DNA of 64,000 bases from Flavobacterium sp. SUN052 (GTDB lineage Bacteria; Bacteroidota; Bacteroidia; Flavobacteriales; Flavobacteriaceae). The stretch is from contig NZ_JAPQNS010000012.1 in NCBI RefSeq assembly GCF_028867935.1, positions 62,001 through 126,000 of the forward strand, given 5' to 3'. The first letter of the stretch is position 1, and every line of letters begins with the position of its first letter. The notes under the pieces are model-generated. The model did not search any database. It had not been told where the DNA came from and saw only the letters and a program-made list of their open reading frames with translations. Both the position numbers and the translations under genes were made by a program. Positions 26,305 through 36,170 of this stretch are shown piece after piece.

Positions 26305-27429
26305 TTAAATCCATTCCCATTCATGGATTGGCCTTAGCCCCTGCCCTTCCTCGCGTTGGAGGTAGCGCGGACGACGGAAGCGGATGGCGATCATAGCTAA
26401 TAAATTGGTGATGGGGAATTTGGCTTGCTGATTCTGGAGGTCGCCGTTCGCTTCGGGGAAGAGCGCACTAGCCAAAATCTGTTCAAAGTCCGACGGAGTA
26501 TCGGTCAGCCTTTTGTCTGGGCGTGGCCCCCATGTCGGGTTTATTGGCGTGTTGCTGACCACATCTGATTCCAGAGGTTCAGAGTAAGAAGGGACCAGGG
26601 AGCGGGAGTTACCATTACGGACTAGATTAAGTGGTATGGGCTTTATCCACTTGGGTAGCGGTTTTGTCAGTCTCGCAATGGCCGACTTCGACAAGAGCAG
26701 TTCGTATTGTTTCGGATTGGCAATCAACTCTTTGTAAGCCAGAATACGGAATAGGTAATGGCTTGTCTCGCGGTGAAGGCTTAGTTTGAAGTAATTCTTC
26801 TGACTCTGCTGGTGCATTCGTGATTGCACATGCCCTAAACCGCCGTTATAAGCAGCCGCCACCAGCGACCATGACCCTAACTGACGGTATAACTGGTGCA
26901 AATAATGGCAAACAGCTACTGTTGCCTTACGCAAATCATACCGTTCGTCTACGTTTCCGTCTACTTTCAAACCAAGTCCACGAGCGGTCTCCGGCATTAG
27001 CTGCCAATATCCCGATGCTCCTCTGGGCGATACACAGTCGTTGATCAGTTCGCTTTCGGCCAGGGGCAAATACCGGAAATCGCGGGGAATACGGTATTGC
27101 CGTAGAATGGGGTCGATGATCGGGAAAAAAGTAGTTGCCCGTTGGCGAACATCATACAAACAATCGTCTTTGCTACTGAACCCACGAAGGGTCTGAATCC
27201 ACCGACGCCATACACCCGGCTGACCTACTGGCACCTCTTCCCCACAAAAATAAACCGGGAAAGCCCGGTTGGCAGAGTCTACTACCAGCAGCGTTGGGTT
27301 ATCCAAAGCCTGGCTGGAAAAGGTCGTTCTGGTGGTGTCAAATAGTGTAGTAGACGGCTTGGCGGGCATCGCTCCGGCAACCGTTTTCCCGGCGGCCAAA
27401 AGCAGTGAAATACTGATTTCCTTTATCAA
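26305..27429 (-). CDS. Lytic transglycosylase (MltD/Slt-like), paralogue 3
   Basis: A 374-residue member of the same family. It keeps the YFCGEEVPV motif, the SLT core with catalytic Glu125 (LPLAESEL), GASGYWQLMPETARGLGL and the AAYNGG motif, but lacks the C-terminal beta domain of paralogues 1 and 2; in its place is a Pro- and Ser-rich tail with a basic end. It may have lost the domain, or the others gained it. A signal peptide is likely at the N-terminus (about 1-20), though less typical than in the other two. Confidence 0.85.
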   Translation of the reverse strand: MIKEISISLLLAAGKTVAGAMPAKPSTTLFDTTRTTFSSQALDNPTLLVVDSANRAFPVYFCGEEVPVGQPGVWRRWIQTLRGFSSKDDCLYDVRQRATTFFPIIDPILRQYRIPRDFRYLPLAESELINDCVSPRGASGYWQLMPETARGLGLKVDGNVDERYDLRKATVAVCHYLHQLYRQLGSWSLVAAAYNGGLGHVQSRMHQQSQKNYFKLSLHRETSHYLFRILAYKELIANPKQYELLLSKSAIARLTKPLPKWIKPIPLNLVRNGNSRSLVPSYSEPLESDVVSNTPINPTWGPRPDKRLTDTPSDFEQILASALFPEANGDLQNQQAKFPITNLLAMIAIRFRRPRYLQREEGQGLRPIHEWEWI

Positions 27430-27464
27430 AATGTTCGTAGTTGTTGGTACTGTTTCAGACGACG

Positions 27465-27489
27465 AAACCCGCTACGTAGTAACGGGTTT
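27465..27489 (-). terminator. Hairpin between recQ and transglycosylase paralogue 3
   Basis: AAACCCG and CGGGTTT flank the inner palindrome CTACGTAG. The stem is good but the T-tract on the reverse strand is poor. Confidence 0.5.
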
Positions 27490-27582
27490 TGCACTAATTC
27501 TGAACGAATTTACGTGATTGTCTGGTACAAACCAAACAATTTTCACGGAATTATCCAACGGTATATTTTGAAATAGGATTTT

Positions 27583-29745
27583 TTAATCATCCATCAGCCC
27601 TAAGGTTAGCCGAATCTTGTCGTAACTATGCCTACCGTTAAAATACTCGAAAATGGGCTTCACAGTGTTATTATCCACTCCAAACTGCCGAATCGCTTGT
27701 TCTATTTCGACCCGTTCCTGAGGAGAAACCAGGTCTTCCAGAGGCAGGTCATACCCCGATTTTTTGAGTGAAAGTAGATGGCCAATTATAGTGAAATTAG
27801 TAAGCTGACGCTCAGCGGCTATCTCCTCAATGGTCATTCCGCGTTCGAATAATTCGAGTGTGATTACCTGGGTAGAGCCGCGTTTACTACCACCGTCTTT
27901 GGCTTGTCCACGCACATAGTCAACAATGACATCGAGGAACCGCCGACCAAACAACTGGAGCTTGCGTTCGCCCACCCCACTGACGTTACGCAGGCCGTCG
28001 GGTGTAGTTGGGCGCTGACGAGCCATATCTTCGAGTGTGGTATCCGTAAAGATAACATAAGGCGGCACGTTTTGCTCGCCCGCAATCTCCTTCCGCAATA
28101 CATCCAGCCGGTTATACAAGTCGTCTTTGCTTTGACTGCTTCGGGTTTTGGCTTTCTCTACAACTGGCTTCGTTACATCTTCAGGTCGCACCAGGTCGAT
28201 CGTGCGGCCTTCCCGCAAAACAGCATCGCCCAGAATTCCTTTTTTCAGGGCGTAATGCTGGTCGTAGGCAATCTCGATTACGCCAATATTAATGAGCTGA
28301 TGCAGGTAATTTCGCCAGTCTTCAAATTTCAGATCTTTGCCTGCGCCGTAGGTTTTCACTTTGTCATAGCCGTACTGCAATACCATCTGGCTCCGTGAAC
28401 CACGCAGAATATCAATCAGCAGGTTCATAGGCACTCGCTCCTGTACACGGATGATGGCTGACAAGGCTTTTTGAGCCAGCACGGTCCCATCGAACGTTAC
28501 ACGGGGATTGCGGCACACATCGCAGTTGCCGCAGGGTTCGGTTAGTTCTTCAGAGAAATAGCTGAGCAGAATCCGACGGCGGCAGGTGTTGGCATCGGCA
28601 TATTGTTGAATCCGCTCCAGCTTGGCCAACTGAACGCCCAAATTAGCCGGTTTAGCCTCATTGAGCATGTCTTTGTACGTGGCTACGTCGGCAAAACTAT
28701 AAAAGAGCACCGTATCCGCAGGACCGCCATCGCGACCCGCCCGACCGATTTCCTGGTAGAAGCTCTCCATGTTTTTGGGCATATTGTAATGAATTACCCA
28801 CCGCACGTTCGACTTATCGATACCCATACCAAAGGCAATCGTAGCGCACATGATACGAATATCATCTTTTAGGAACATTTCCTGTACCATGCCCCGCTCC
28901 TGCGTACTCATTCCGGCATGATAAAATCCCGCCATAAATCCCTTCTCCTGCAATTTGGCGGCTAGCGATTCGGTCGACTTGCGGCTCAGGCAGTAAATGA
29001 TCCCGGACGAGTCGGGTTTCATCTGCAATAGTCGCACAATTTGCTGAAGCCGGTTGGTGCCGGGCAATACCTGTAAACTCAGATTGGGCCGGTTGAACGA
29101 AGCCAGAAACACCTGCGGGTCAACCATACCGAGCCGACCACCGATATCCTGCCGGGTAAGTTTGTCGGCAGTAGCCGTCAGGGCCACCATCGGTACTGCC
29201 GGAAACTGTTCCCGCAGTACATGCAATTGGGTGTATTCAGGACGAAAGTCATGCCCCCACGAAGAAATACAGTGCGCTTCGTCGATGGCGAATAGAGAGA
29301 GATTAAGTTGCTTCAGAAAGTTAAAAAACGACTCGCTTAGGAGTTTTTCGGGGGATGAATAAAGCAGTTTGATTTTTCCCGCCATGCAGTCGTCTTCAAT
29401 TTGCCGTTGCTCCCGCGATGATTGCGTACTGTTCAGAAAAACCGCTGGAACCCCATTCAGTTGCAGGGCATCTACCTGGTCTTTCATTAGGGCAATCAGA
29501 GGAGACACCACTACGGTAATACCCGGCAGCATGAGGGCCGGAATCTGGAAGCAAACCGATTTTCCGCCCCCTGTTGGCATTAAAGCCAACGTATCGCGCC
29601 CTGCCAGCACCGACCGAATAATAGCCTCCTGCATGGGTCTAAATTGATCGTAGCCATAATACCGTTTTAAGTAAGCGCCGGGGTCGCGCTCGACCTGGCT
29701 ATTGTCAGAATCATTTTCAGAGACAGATGGAGCGTTGAAAAGCAT
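27583..29745 (-). CDS. recQ: ATP-dependent DNA helicase RecQ
   Basis: A 720-residue superfamily 2 helicase. Walker A TGGGKS is at 58-63, the DEAH box (IDEAHCISSWGHDFR) near 155-170, and helicase motif VI QEIGRAGRDG near 330. A zinc cluster (CRRRILLSYF, EPCGNCDVC) and the RQC winged helix follow, then an HRDC domain (about 530-605, YVIFTDTTLEDMA, VSGVGERKLQLFG) and a C-terminal helix-turn-helix. RecQ unwinds recombination and replication intermediates. The long form with HRDC and extra HTH is common in this phylum. Confidence 0.95.
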   Translation of the reverse strand: MLFNAPSVSENDSDNSQVERDPGAYLKRYYGYDQFRPMQEAIIRSVLAGRDTLALMPTGGGKSVCFQIPALMLPGITVVVSPLIALMKDQVDALQLNGVPAVFLNSTQSSREQRQIEDDCMAGKIKLLYSSPEKLLSESFFNFLKQLNLSLFAIDEAHCISSWGHDFRPEYTQLHVLREQFPAVPMVALTATADKLTRQDIGGRLGMVDPQVFLASFNRPNLSLQVLPGTNRLQQIVRLLQMKPDSSGIIYCLSRKSTESLAAKLQEKGFMAGFYHAGMSTQERGMVQEMFLKDDIRIMCATIAFGMGIDKSNVRWVIHYNMPKNMESFYQEIGRAGRDGGPADTVLFYSFADVATYKDMLNEAKPANLGVQLAKLERIQQYADANTCRRRILLSYFSEELTEPCGNCDVCRNPRVTFDGTVLAQKALSAIIRVQERVPMNLLIDILRGSRSQMVLQYGYDKVKTYGAGKDLKFEDWRNYLHQLINIGVIEIAYDQHYALKKGILGDAVLREGRTIDLVRPEDVTKPVVEKAKTRSSQSKDDLYNRLDVLRKEIAGEQNVPPYVIFTDTTLEDMARQRPTTPDGLRNVSGVGERKLQLFGRRFLDVIVDYVRGQAKDGGSKRGSTQVITLELFERGMTIEEIAAERQLTNFTIIGHLLSLKKSGYDLPLEDLVSPQERVEIEQAIRQFGVDNNTVKPIFEYFNGRHSYDKIRLTLGLMDD

Positions 29746-29876
29746 GCGTACAGGGTAAGTGTAAACCCAAATTTAAGCAAATTTTATAGGCTTTCTCGTT
29801 GATTAATGTGATTTTCTACTCAACTTCCCGTCTCAAGTGCCTGAATACATTTCTAACTCAAAACCATTGCATTACT

Positions 29877-30464
29877 ATGAAAAATTCAGTGAAACTAGTG
29901 GCCATGCTCCTCAGCATGCTAGTGGCATTCAACAGCTTTGCTCAGGACGATAAGCCGAAAAAAGAGAAAGCAAAGAAGGAAGCGAAAGACGCAAAAGCGG
30001 ACAAAAAAGAAGCCAAAGACGACAAGAAGGAAGCTAAAGCTGACAAGAAAAAAGCGAAGGACGACGGTGATAAAGTGGCTGTAAAAGAAGCGAAAGCTGA
30101 CATAAAAAAGGCCAAGGCCGACATCGCCGACGAGAAGGCTGAAAAAAAAGAAGCTAAAGCGGAGAAGAAGGCAGATAAAGCCGACATGAAAGATAAGGCT
30201 GACAGCAAAGCAGCTAAAGCCGATATAAAGGCGGATAAAGCAATGGCCAAAGCCGAAAAAAAGGCGGATAAAGCTGATGATAAAGCGATGGTCAAAATGG
30301 ACAAGAAAGTAAAAGAGGAGAAAGCGTCGCCTGCTGACTACAAAGCCCCCGTTGATCGCTCCTCGAAAGGTCCTAATGGCGAAACCGTTTATACTGGCCC
30401 AAAGGGTGGTAAGTACTATATCAACAAGAACGGCAATAAGACCTATCTGAGCAGTTTGAAGTAA
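29877..30464 (+). CDS. Exported lysine/alanine-rich protein with PBCV-type basic adaptor tail
   Basis: A 195-residue protein. I choose the ATG at 29877 because it opens a signal peptide (MKNSVKLVAMLL to FAQ, about 23 residues); the frame is open 26 codons further upstream without a reason to start there. The middle (about 25-150) is almost only Lys, Ala, Asp and Glu in heptad-like repeats (KADKKEAK, KADIKADK) and should be a long charged helix. The last 35 residues (GPNGETVYTGPKGGKYYIN, then KNGNKTYL) match the short basic adaptor domain first described in a chlorella virus and seen in many Bacteroidota. The function is unknown; binding to an acidic polymer is possible. Confidence 0.7.
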   Translation: MKNSVKLVAMLLSMLVAFNSFAQDDKPKKEKAKKEAKDAKADKKEAKDDKKEAKADKKKAKDDGDKVAVKEAKADIKKAKADIADEKAEKKEAKAEKKADKADMKDKADSKAAKADIKADKAMAKAEKKADKADDKAMVKMDKKVKEEKASPADYKAPVDRSSKGPNGETVYTGPKGGKYYINKNGNKTYLSSLK

Positions 30465-30503
30465 GAAGAGTGTACGGCTCGTTGAGCCACTATATGCAAA
30501 AAC

Positions 30504-30613
30504 GGCCCTGTTGGGACGATATGTTTTGGCTCACCCATTTTTCATATCGCCCCGATGGGGCTTTGCTATTTGATGAACGCTTGACTTCTATTGACATATA
30601 GCCCCGCAGGGGC
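30504..30613. repeat. Cluster of three REP-like GCCCC/GGGGC palindromes
   Basis: Two units share CATAT(C/A)GCCCC-GA/GC-(T/A)GGGGC (cores 30549-30561 and 30601-30613). A third, degenerate unit (30504-30517) is in the opposite orientation and faces the first, giving an inverted pair of REPIN type. The cluster lies between the lysine-rich protein and eno. Further on (30629-30655) the words AATCCG and ATCCG recur three times. Confidence 0.7.
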
Positions 30614-30711
30614 ATAAATCGGTACCAATCCGTTTCATCCGTCTAATCCGCGTTCCTACCTTTCCCGAAAACTCCTGCTTATTTCGTTACTTTGCGCGTC
30701 GAAAGGGCTGA

Positions 30712-32058
<1,347 letters not shown>

Positions 32059-32063
32059 TTGAA

Positions 32064-32137
32064 TGATGGCTAATGTAAAATGAACGACTTACACCCGATG
32101 GGAATAATCATTCATTCTACATTAGCCATTTTACAGT
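32064..32137. repeat. Intergenic inverted repeat after eno
   Basis: GATGGCTAATGTA-AAATGAA on the left and TTCATT-CTACATTAGCCATT on the right are complementary over about 19 bases with one or two mismatches, with a second GAATGA/TCATTC pair. It fills the gap between eno and the divIC-like gene. Confidence 0.7.
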
Positions 32138-32144
32138 ATCCGTT

Positions 32145-32453
32145 TTGAAACGTCTACTCCGATACGGCCGAAATTTTTATGTCGCTACAGGCGTCGGCCT
32201 GTTGGTGTGGATGTTGGTTTTTGATGCTAATGACTTGTTTTCTCAGGCTCAAAACTGGTGGAATCTTCACGAACTAGAAGGTGAGAAGATTTATTACAAA
32301 GCCGAAATCAAGCGGGTAGAAAATCAGAGTAAGCTGGTTCTGGGTACCGATCAGCTTCGGGAAAAATACGCCCGCGAACGGTATCTGATGAAAAAGCCAA
32401 CCGAGGACGTGTACGTACTAGTTGACGAAAATAACGAACCTATTGAAAAATAG
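32145..32453 (+). CDS. Septum formation initiator (FtsB/DivIC) family protein
   Basis: A 102-residue protein with one membrane helix (about 12-29), a coiled coil (about 37-70, EGEKIYYKAEIKRVENQSK) and a conserved end (EKYARERYLMKKPTEDVYVLV). Such proteins stabilise the division complex with FtsL and FtsQ in the periplasm. The start codon is TTG, immediately after the upstream repeat; no ATG fits. It lies between eno and the LMW-PTP gene. Confidence 0.85.
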   Translation: MKRLLRYGRNFYVATGVGLLVWMLVFDANDLFSQAQNWWNLHELEGEKIYYKAEIKRVENQSKLVLGTDQLREKYARERYLMKKPTEDVYVLVDENNEPIEK

Positions 32454-32457
32454 TATG

Positions 32458-32528
32458 CCGTAAGTAGTGGCAGTGAGCAGTCCAAAATATCAGCTTATTG
32501 CCACTAATCACTGCTACTGTTTACTGCC
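32458..32528. repeat. Inverted repeat with AGTGGCAGTGAGCAGT words
   Basis: TAAGTAGTGGCAGTGAGCAGT on the left faces CACTGCTACTGTTTACTGCC on the right; pairing is imperfect (about 14 of 18). It sits between the divIC-like gene and the LMW-PTP gene and uses words close to those at 19391-19466. Confidence 0.6.
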
Positions 32529-32531
32529 ATT

Positions 32532-33023
32532 ATGATTTCCATTCTCTTCGTCTGCCTTGGAAATATTTGCCGGTCCCCGGTGGCAGAGGGTGTTTTTCGG
32601 CAGATGATTATCGACCGAAAACTGGAGAATGAAATAACGTGTGATTCGGCAGGAACATCGTCGTATCATCTGGGCGATTTGCCCGACCGCAGAACACGCC
32701 AGAATGCTCAGGAACACGGTTTGACACTGACCCATCGGGCCCGTCGGATGACCGGCGAAGACCTGGCCAAATTCACCTATTTTGTAGCAATGGACGAGGC
32801 CAACTTCGATGCCGTCCTGAAACTGAGTCAGCGAAGCGTGGGCGTTGTGAGCGACGATAACATTTTTCTGCTTCGTGAGTTCGACCCCATTGTAAGCGAT
32901 GACCCTAACGTACCGGACCCTTACTACGAAGGACCGGAAGTTTTCGAAGAAGTATACCAAATTACCCATCGCTGCTGCGAACAGCTACTTACCTATTTAA
33001 AGAGCGAAAGAGCGAAAGAGTGA
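32532..33023 (+). CDS. Low-molecular-weight protein tyrosine phosphatase
   Basis: A 163-residue phosphatase. The P-loop C8-X5-R14 (VCLGNICRSP) and the acid loop DPYYEG (general acid Asp near 137) are intact. Such enzymes remove phosphate from tyrosine and can regulate polysaccharide synthesis. The final residues KSERAKE are encoded by the first units of the downstream GAAAGAG repeat, so the natural end of the protein has probably been replaced by repeat sequence. Confidence 0.9.
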   Translation: MISILFVCLGNICRSPVAEGVFRQMIIDRKLENEITCDSAGTSSYHLGDLPDRRTRQNAQEHGLTLTHRARRMTGEDLAKFTYFVAMDEANFDAVLKLSQRSVGVVSDDNIFLLREFDPIVSDDPNVPDPYYEGPEVFEEVYQITHRCCEQLLTYLKSERAKE

Positions 33024-33110
33024 AAGAGCCATCCAGCAGAATATCTTCGCCTTTTGCACTTTCAACTCTTTTACTCTCCGGAACACCGGACTGTCGCTCT
33101 TTCACTCTTT
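33001..33110. repeat. Inverted repeat with GAAAGAG(C/T) words overlapping a gene end
   Basis: The left arm repeats AGCGAAAG and AGTGAAAG; AAAGAGTGAAAGAGC (33015-33029) is perfectly complementary to 33096-33110. A third strand-like copy (GCACTTTCAACTCTTTTACTCTC) lies between them. It overlaps the last codons of the LMW-PTP gene and ends 5 bases before gpmI. Confidence 0.8.
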
Positions 33111-33114
33111 TATC

Positions 33115-34695
33115 ATGGATAAAAACGTCATTCTCATTATTCTCGATGGTTGGGGCATTGCCACCCAGCCGGAGCGGTCGGCACTGGCGGCTGCTAAAAC
33201 GCCATTTATCAGCTCACTCTATAGCCGTTACTCGAACAGCCATCTGGAGGCTTCTGGCTTGGCGGTGGGGCTCCCGGCGGGTCAAATGGGCAACTCCGAA
33301 GTAGGCCATATGAACCTTGGCGCAGGTCGGGTTGTGTATCAGGATTTAGTAAAAGTTAATAAGGCGGTTGAAGAGCATACGCTCGATAACGAACCTGTCC
33401 TTGTTGATGCCCTGAATTATGCCAAACAAAACGGCAAGAAAGTCCATTTCATTGGCCTAGTATCCGATGGTGGCGTTCACTCACATATTGATCACCTGAA
33501 GGGCCTGCTGTCCATTGTACATGACAAAGGCCTGAGCGATGTGTATGTGCACGCGTTTACGGATGGGCGCGACACCGATCCCAAAAGCGGCCTCGGTTTT
33601 CTGACCGATCTGCAAAACCATATGGCGGCCACAACAGGCAAAATAGCCAGTGTAACCGGCCGCTTTTATGCAATGGATCGCGATAATCGCTGGGAACGTG
33701 TTCGGCAGGCATACGACGTAATGGTGCATGGATCGGGTAAGCCAGTGCCCAGTGAAGGCATTCTAGGCGCGATTCAGGCTTCCTACGATGATAATCTGAG
33801 CGACGAGTTTATCAAACCTATCGTTGTGACGCAGGAAAACGGCTCGCCAGTTGCGGTGATTGAAGAAGGCGATGTGGTGCTGTGTTTCAATTTCCGCACC
33901 GACCGGGGCCGCGAAATTACCATTGCGCTGACCCAACGCGACATTCCGGAGCAGGAGATGCATAAGCTGAACCTGTACTACCTGACCATGACGAACTACG
34001 ACAACGACTTTGCCAACGTTCACGTCATCTACGATAAAGACAACCTTAATAAGACCCTTGGCGAAGTGGTTTCAGCAGCTGGCCGGACGCAGATACGGAT
34101 TGCCGAAACGGAGAAATATCCCCACGTAACGTTTTTCTTCTCGGGTGGCCGCGAGGAGCCTTTTACGGGTGAAAAGCGGCTTTTGTGCCAGTCACCCAAG
34201 GAAATGACGGTATTTGATGAGCAGGGTAATACAACCGTTATTCCTGTAAAAACGTACGACCAAAAACCCGAAATGGCTGCCTACGACATTCGGGATGCCA
34301 TTGTACCGGAGTTGCAGAATAAGACGGCCAACTTCATTTGTCTGAACTTCGCCAACACCGATATGGTAGGCCATACGGGTGTTTTTGAAGCCGTAGTAAA
34401 GGCCGCTGAAACGGTTGATACCTGTACGCAAGCGGTTGTTGAAGCGGCTTTAGCCAGCGATTACGCCGTCATTATCATCGCCGACCACGGTAACGCCGAT
34501 TACATGGTTAACGACGACGGTACGCCTAACACAGCCCACACAACCAATCTGGTGCCCTGTATTCTGGTGGACAATGACCTGAAGCCAAAACTGAAAGATG
34601 GTAAATTGGCCGACATCGCTCCGACTATTCTGGATCTGATGGGCATTCAGCAACCGGCCGAAATGGGTGGAGTTAGTTTGATTGAACGAGCCTGA
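33115..34695 (+). CDS. gpmI: 2,3-bisphosphoglycerate-independent phosphoglycerate mutase
   Basis: A 526-residue alkaline-phosphatase superfamily enzyme. Asp11 (LILDGWG) and the phosphorylated Ser61 (MGNSEVGH) are present, with HSH and TDGRDTDP in the lid domain, NFRTDRGREI and the metal site IADHGNADYM. It interconverts 3- and 2-phosphoglycerate, one step before enolase. The arrangement with eno suggests a partly linked glycolytic cluster, although repeats lie between each gene. Confidence 0.97.
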   Translation: MDKNVILIILDGWGIATQPERSALAAAKTPFISSLYSRYSNSHLEASGLAVGLPAGQMGNSEVGHMNLGAGRVVYQDLVKVNKAVEEHTLDNEPVLVDALNYAKQNGKKVHFIGLVSDGGVHSHIDHLKGLLSIVHDKGLSDVYVHAFTDGRDTDPKSGLGFLTDLQNHMAATTGKIASVTGRFYAMDRDNRWERVRQAYDVMVHGSGKPVPSEGILGAIQASYDDNLSDEFIKPIVVTQENGSPVAVIEEGDVVLCFNFRTDRGREITIALTQRDIPEQEMHKLNLYYLTMTNYDNDFANVHVIYDKDNLNKTLGEVVSAAGRTQIRIAETEKYPHVTFFFSGGREEPFTGEKRLLCQSPKEMTVFDEQGNTTVIPVKTYDQKPEMAAYDIRDAIVPELQNKTANFICLNFANTDMVGHTGVFEAVVKAAETVDTCTQAVVEAALASDYAVIIIADHGNADYMVNDDGTPNTAHTTNLVPCILVDNDLKPKLKDGKLADIAPTILDLMGIQQPAEMGGVSLIERA

Positions 34696-34734
34696 ACGTC
34701 TTCGCCTAAAATCGCGTTTACGACTACATAAACA

Positions 34735-34768
34735 GACCCTCTGCTTTACCGGCGGAGGGTCCTTTTTT
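34735..34768 (+). terminator. Terminator after gpmI
   Basis: ACCCTCTGC and GCGGAGGGT form a stem with one G-T pair, followed by CCTTTTTT. The next gene starts only 9 bases after the T-tract. Confidence 0.8.
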
Positions 34769-34776
34769 GCCAAAAT

Positions 34777-35343
34777 ATGAAGCCTTTTATTCTTTCGCTT
34801 TTGTGCCTATTCGCGTTCTCCTGTGATAGTTCGACTACGCAAACGGCTTCTAAACCTGTTTATTTCGACGTAGCGGGCTATGTGAAAGGCCAAATCCAAA
34901 GGCTGTCGGTTCAGAAGCCAACCGTGGCTAAAAGCGCGTTTATTAATCAGAAAACGAACAACCAAACAACACAGGATATTGACTGGGAGAAGGAACTGGA
35001 GTTGTTTGTGCAGGCTGACATCAATAAACCCGCTTTTCGCTTTAGCTATACCGTTGTCCGGCCCGATTCGCTGACGTACCAATACACACTCAAACCAACG
35101 GAAGAAAAGCTAACCGTCCGGGCGTTGACAGTAAAGTTGGATTCAACAACCCGCCAGCCCGCTCAGATCACGGCAGTTTTAAAATCAGAAAACCCTTTGT
35201 ACCAATCAGAAAGGCGAATCATGCTGGCAAGTGGCGCTAATGGAGCAAAAGGCTGGGGTGTCCGGCAATACCGGGTCGAAGGGTTTCAGCAGCTAACTTA
35301 CTTTGACCGCAATGAGTTTCGGGTTCAGGGGAGCGTGAATTAA
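34777..35343 (+). CDS. Putative lipoprotein of unknown function
   Basis: A 188-residue protein with a signal peptide and lipobox LFAFSC (Cys near 16). The mature part is beta-rich and hydrophilic, with no recognisable motif. It ends 4 bases inside the convergent TPM-domain gene, so the two stops overlap. The start lies 9 bases after a terminator T-tract, so either a promoter overlaps the terminator or some read-through from gpmI serves it. Confidence 0.7.
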   Translation: MKPFILSLLCLFAFSCDSSTTQTASKPVYFDVAGYVKGQIQRLSVQKPTVAKSAFINQKTNNQTTQDIDWEKELELFVQADINKPAFRFSYTVVRPDSLTYQYTLKPTEEKLTVRALTVKLDSTTRQPAQITAVLKSENPLYQSERRIMLASGANGAKGWGVRQYRVEGFQQLTYFDRNEFRVQGSVN

Positions 35344-36164
35344 TAATCTCCCCCAGCACCGCCACCGCCGAAGCTGCCTCCGCCAAAGCCGCCGAAGTCG
35401 CTGCCTCCGCCACCACCTCCGCCACCACCCCAACTGCCGGATGAACTACCCCAGCCCGTGTAGGTTGTATACGGAATAAACCAACCTCCCATTCCACCAC
35501 CACGACGGGAGCGATTACCGCCCCCACCCCGTCGGCTTAGCCAGATAAAGACGAAAACAATGATAATGATGAGGATGATAAATCCTACACTGCCACCTCC
35601 GCCATCATTGCCTGATGAATCATCTTTGTATTCGCCCTGGGCGCGTTTAATGATCTCAGTAGTGGCAGCATCCAGACCTTCGTAGTATTGCTGCTGTTTA
35701 AAGGCAGGAACAATTATATTGTCGATGATTCGGTTGGCCACGGCATCAGGAATCGCCCCTTCGAGGCCGTAGCCGGTGGCAATATAAATTTTGCGGTCGC
35801 CGGTGGCCCAGGCCAGAACGAGACCATTATTTTTCCCTTTTTGACCCACACCCCACTTTCGCCCTACCTGAAAAGCCCAATCCCCAATTGGATATGGCTC
35901 CGTCGTTTTCACAATTACAATCGTAATCTGGGTCGAGGTCGAATCAGCGTAGCGACGTAATTTTTCTTCCAGCGTTTCTCGTGCACCTGCTTGCAGAATG
36001 CCCACAAAATCATTGACCAATCGGGGCGGGTTGGGTTTGTCAGGAATCACATCGTTAGGATTACCCGATTGTGCCTGCACAGTCATAGACACAAACGCTA
36101 GCAGTATAAACAGCCAACGAAAGCAATAGAGGGCGTTACGGTCGCGGGGGATGGAATCGTTCAC
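35340..36164 (-). CDS. TPM-domain (YgcG family) membrane protein with glycine-rich tail
   Basis: A 274-residue protein. A signal peptide (to about 32, VQAQ) is followed by a TPM domain (about 48-175; LVNDFVGILQAGARETLEEKLR, TQITIVIVKT, KGKNNGLVLAWATGDRKIYIATGYGLEG), a membrane helix (about 190-210) and a Gly/Ser-rich tail (GGGGGGGGGSDFGG and similar). TPM proteins are found with LemA and may act in envelope maintenance; the TPM fold of plants binds calcium. It is the last gene of a LemA-TPM-TPM unit. Confidence 0.88.
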   Translation of the reverse strand: MNDSIPRDRNALYCFRWLFILLAFVSMTVQAQSGNPNDVIPDKPNPPRLVNDFVGILQAGARETLEEKLRRYADSTSTQITIVIVKTTEPYPIGDWAFQVGRKWGVGQKGKNNGLVLAWATGDRKIYIATGYGLEGAIPDAVANRIIDNIIVPAFKQQQYYEGLDAATTEIIKRAQGEYKDDSSGNDGGGGSVGFIILIIIIVFVFIWLSRRGGGGNRSRRGGGMGGWFIPYTTYTGWGSSSGSWGGGGGGGGGSDFGGFGGGSFGGGGAGGDY

Positions 36165-36170
36165 GTGAGA

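Noticed and set aside
29942..30304. A long open frame on the reverse strand with serine/phenylalanine/alanine-rich translation
   Set aside because: It is the antisense shadow of the lysine-rich repeat gene; its composition mirrors the forward repeats and it has no domain or upstream signal.
35340..35527. Glycine-rich stretch read as a separate short gene on another frame
   Set aside because: It is the shadow of the glycine-rich TPM tail; composition alone produces the open frame.
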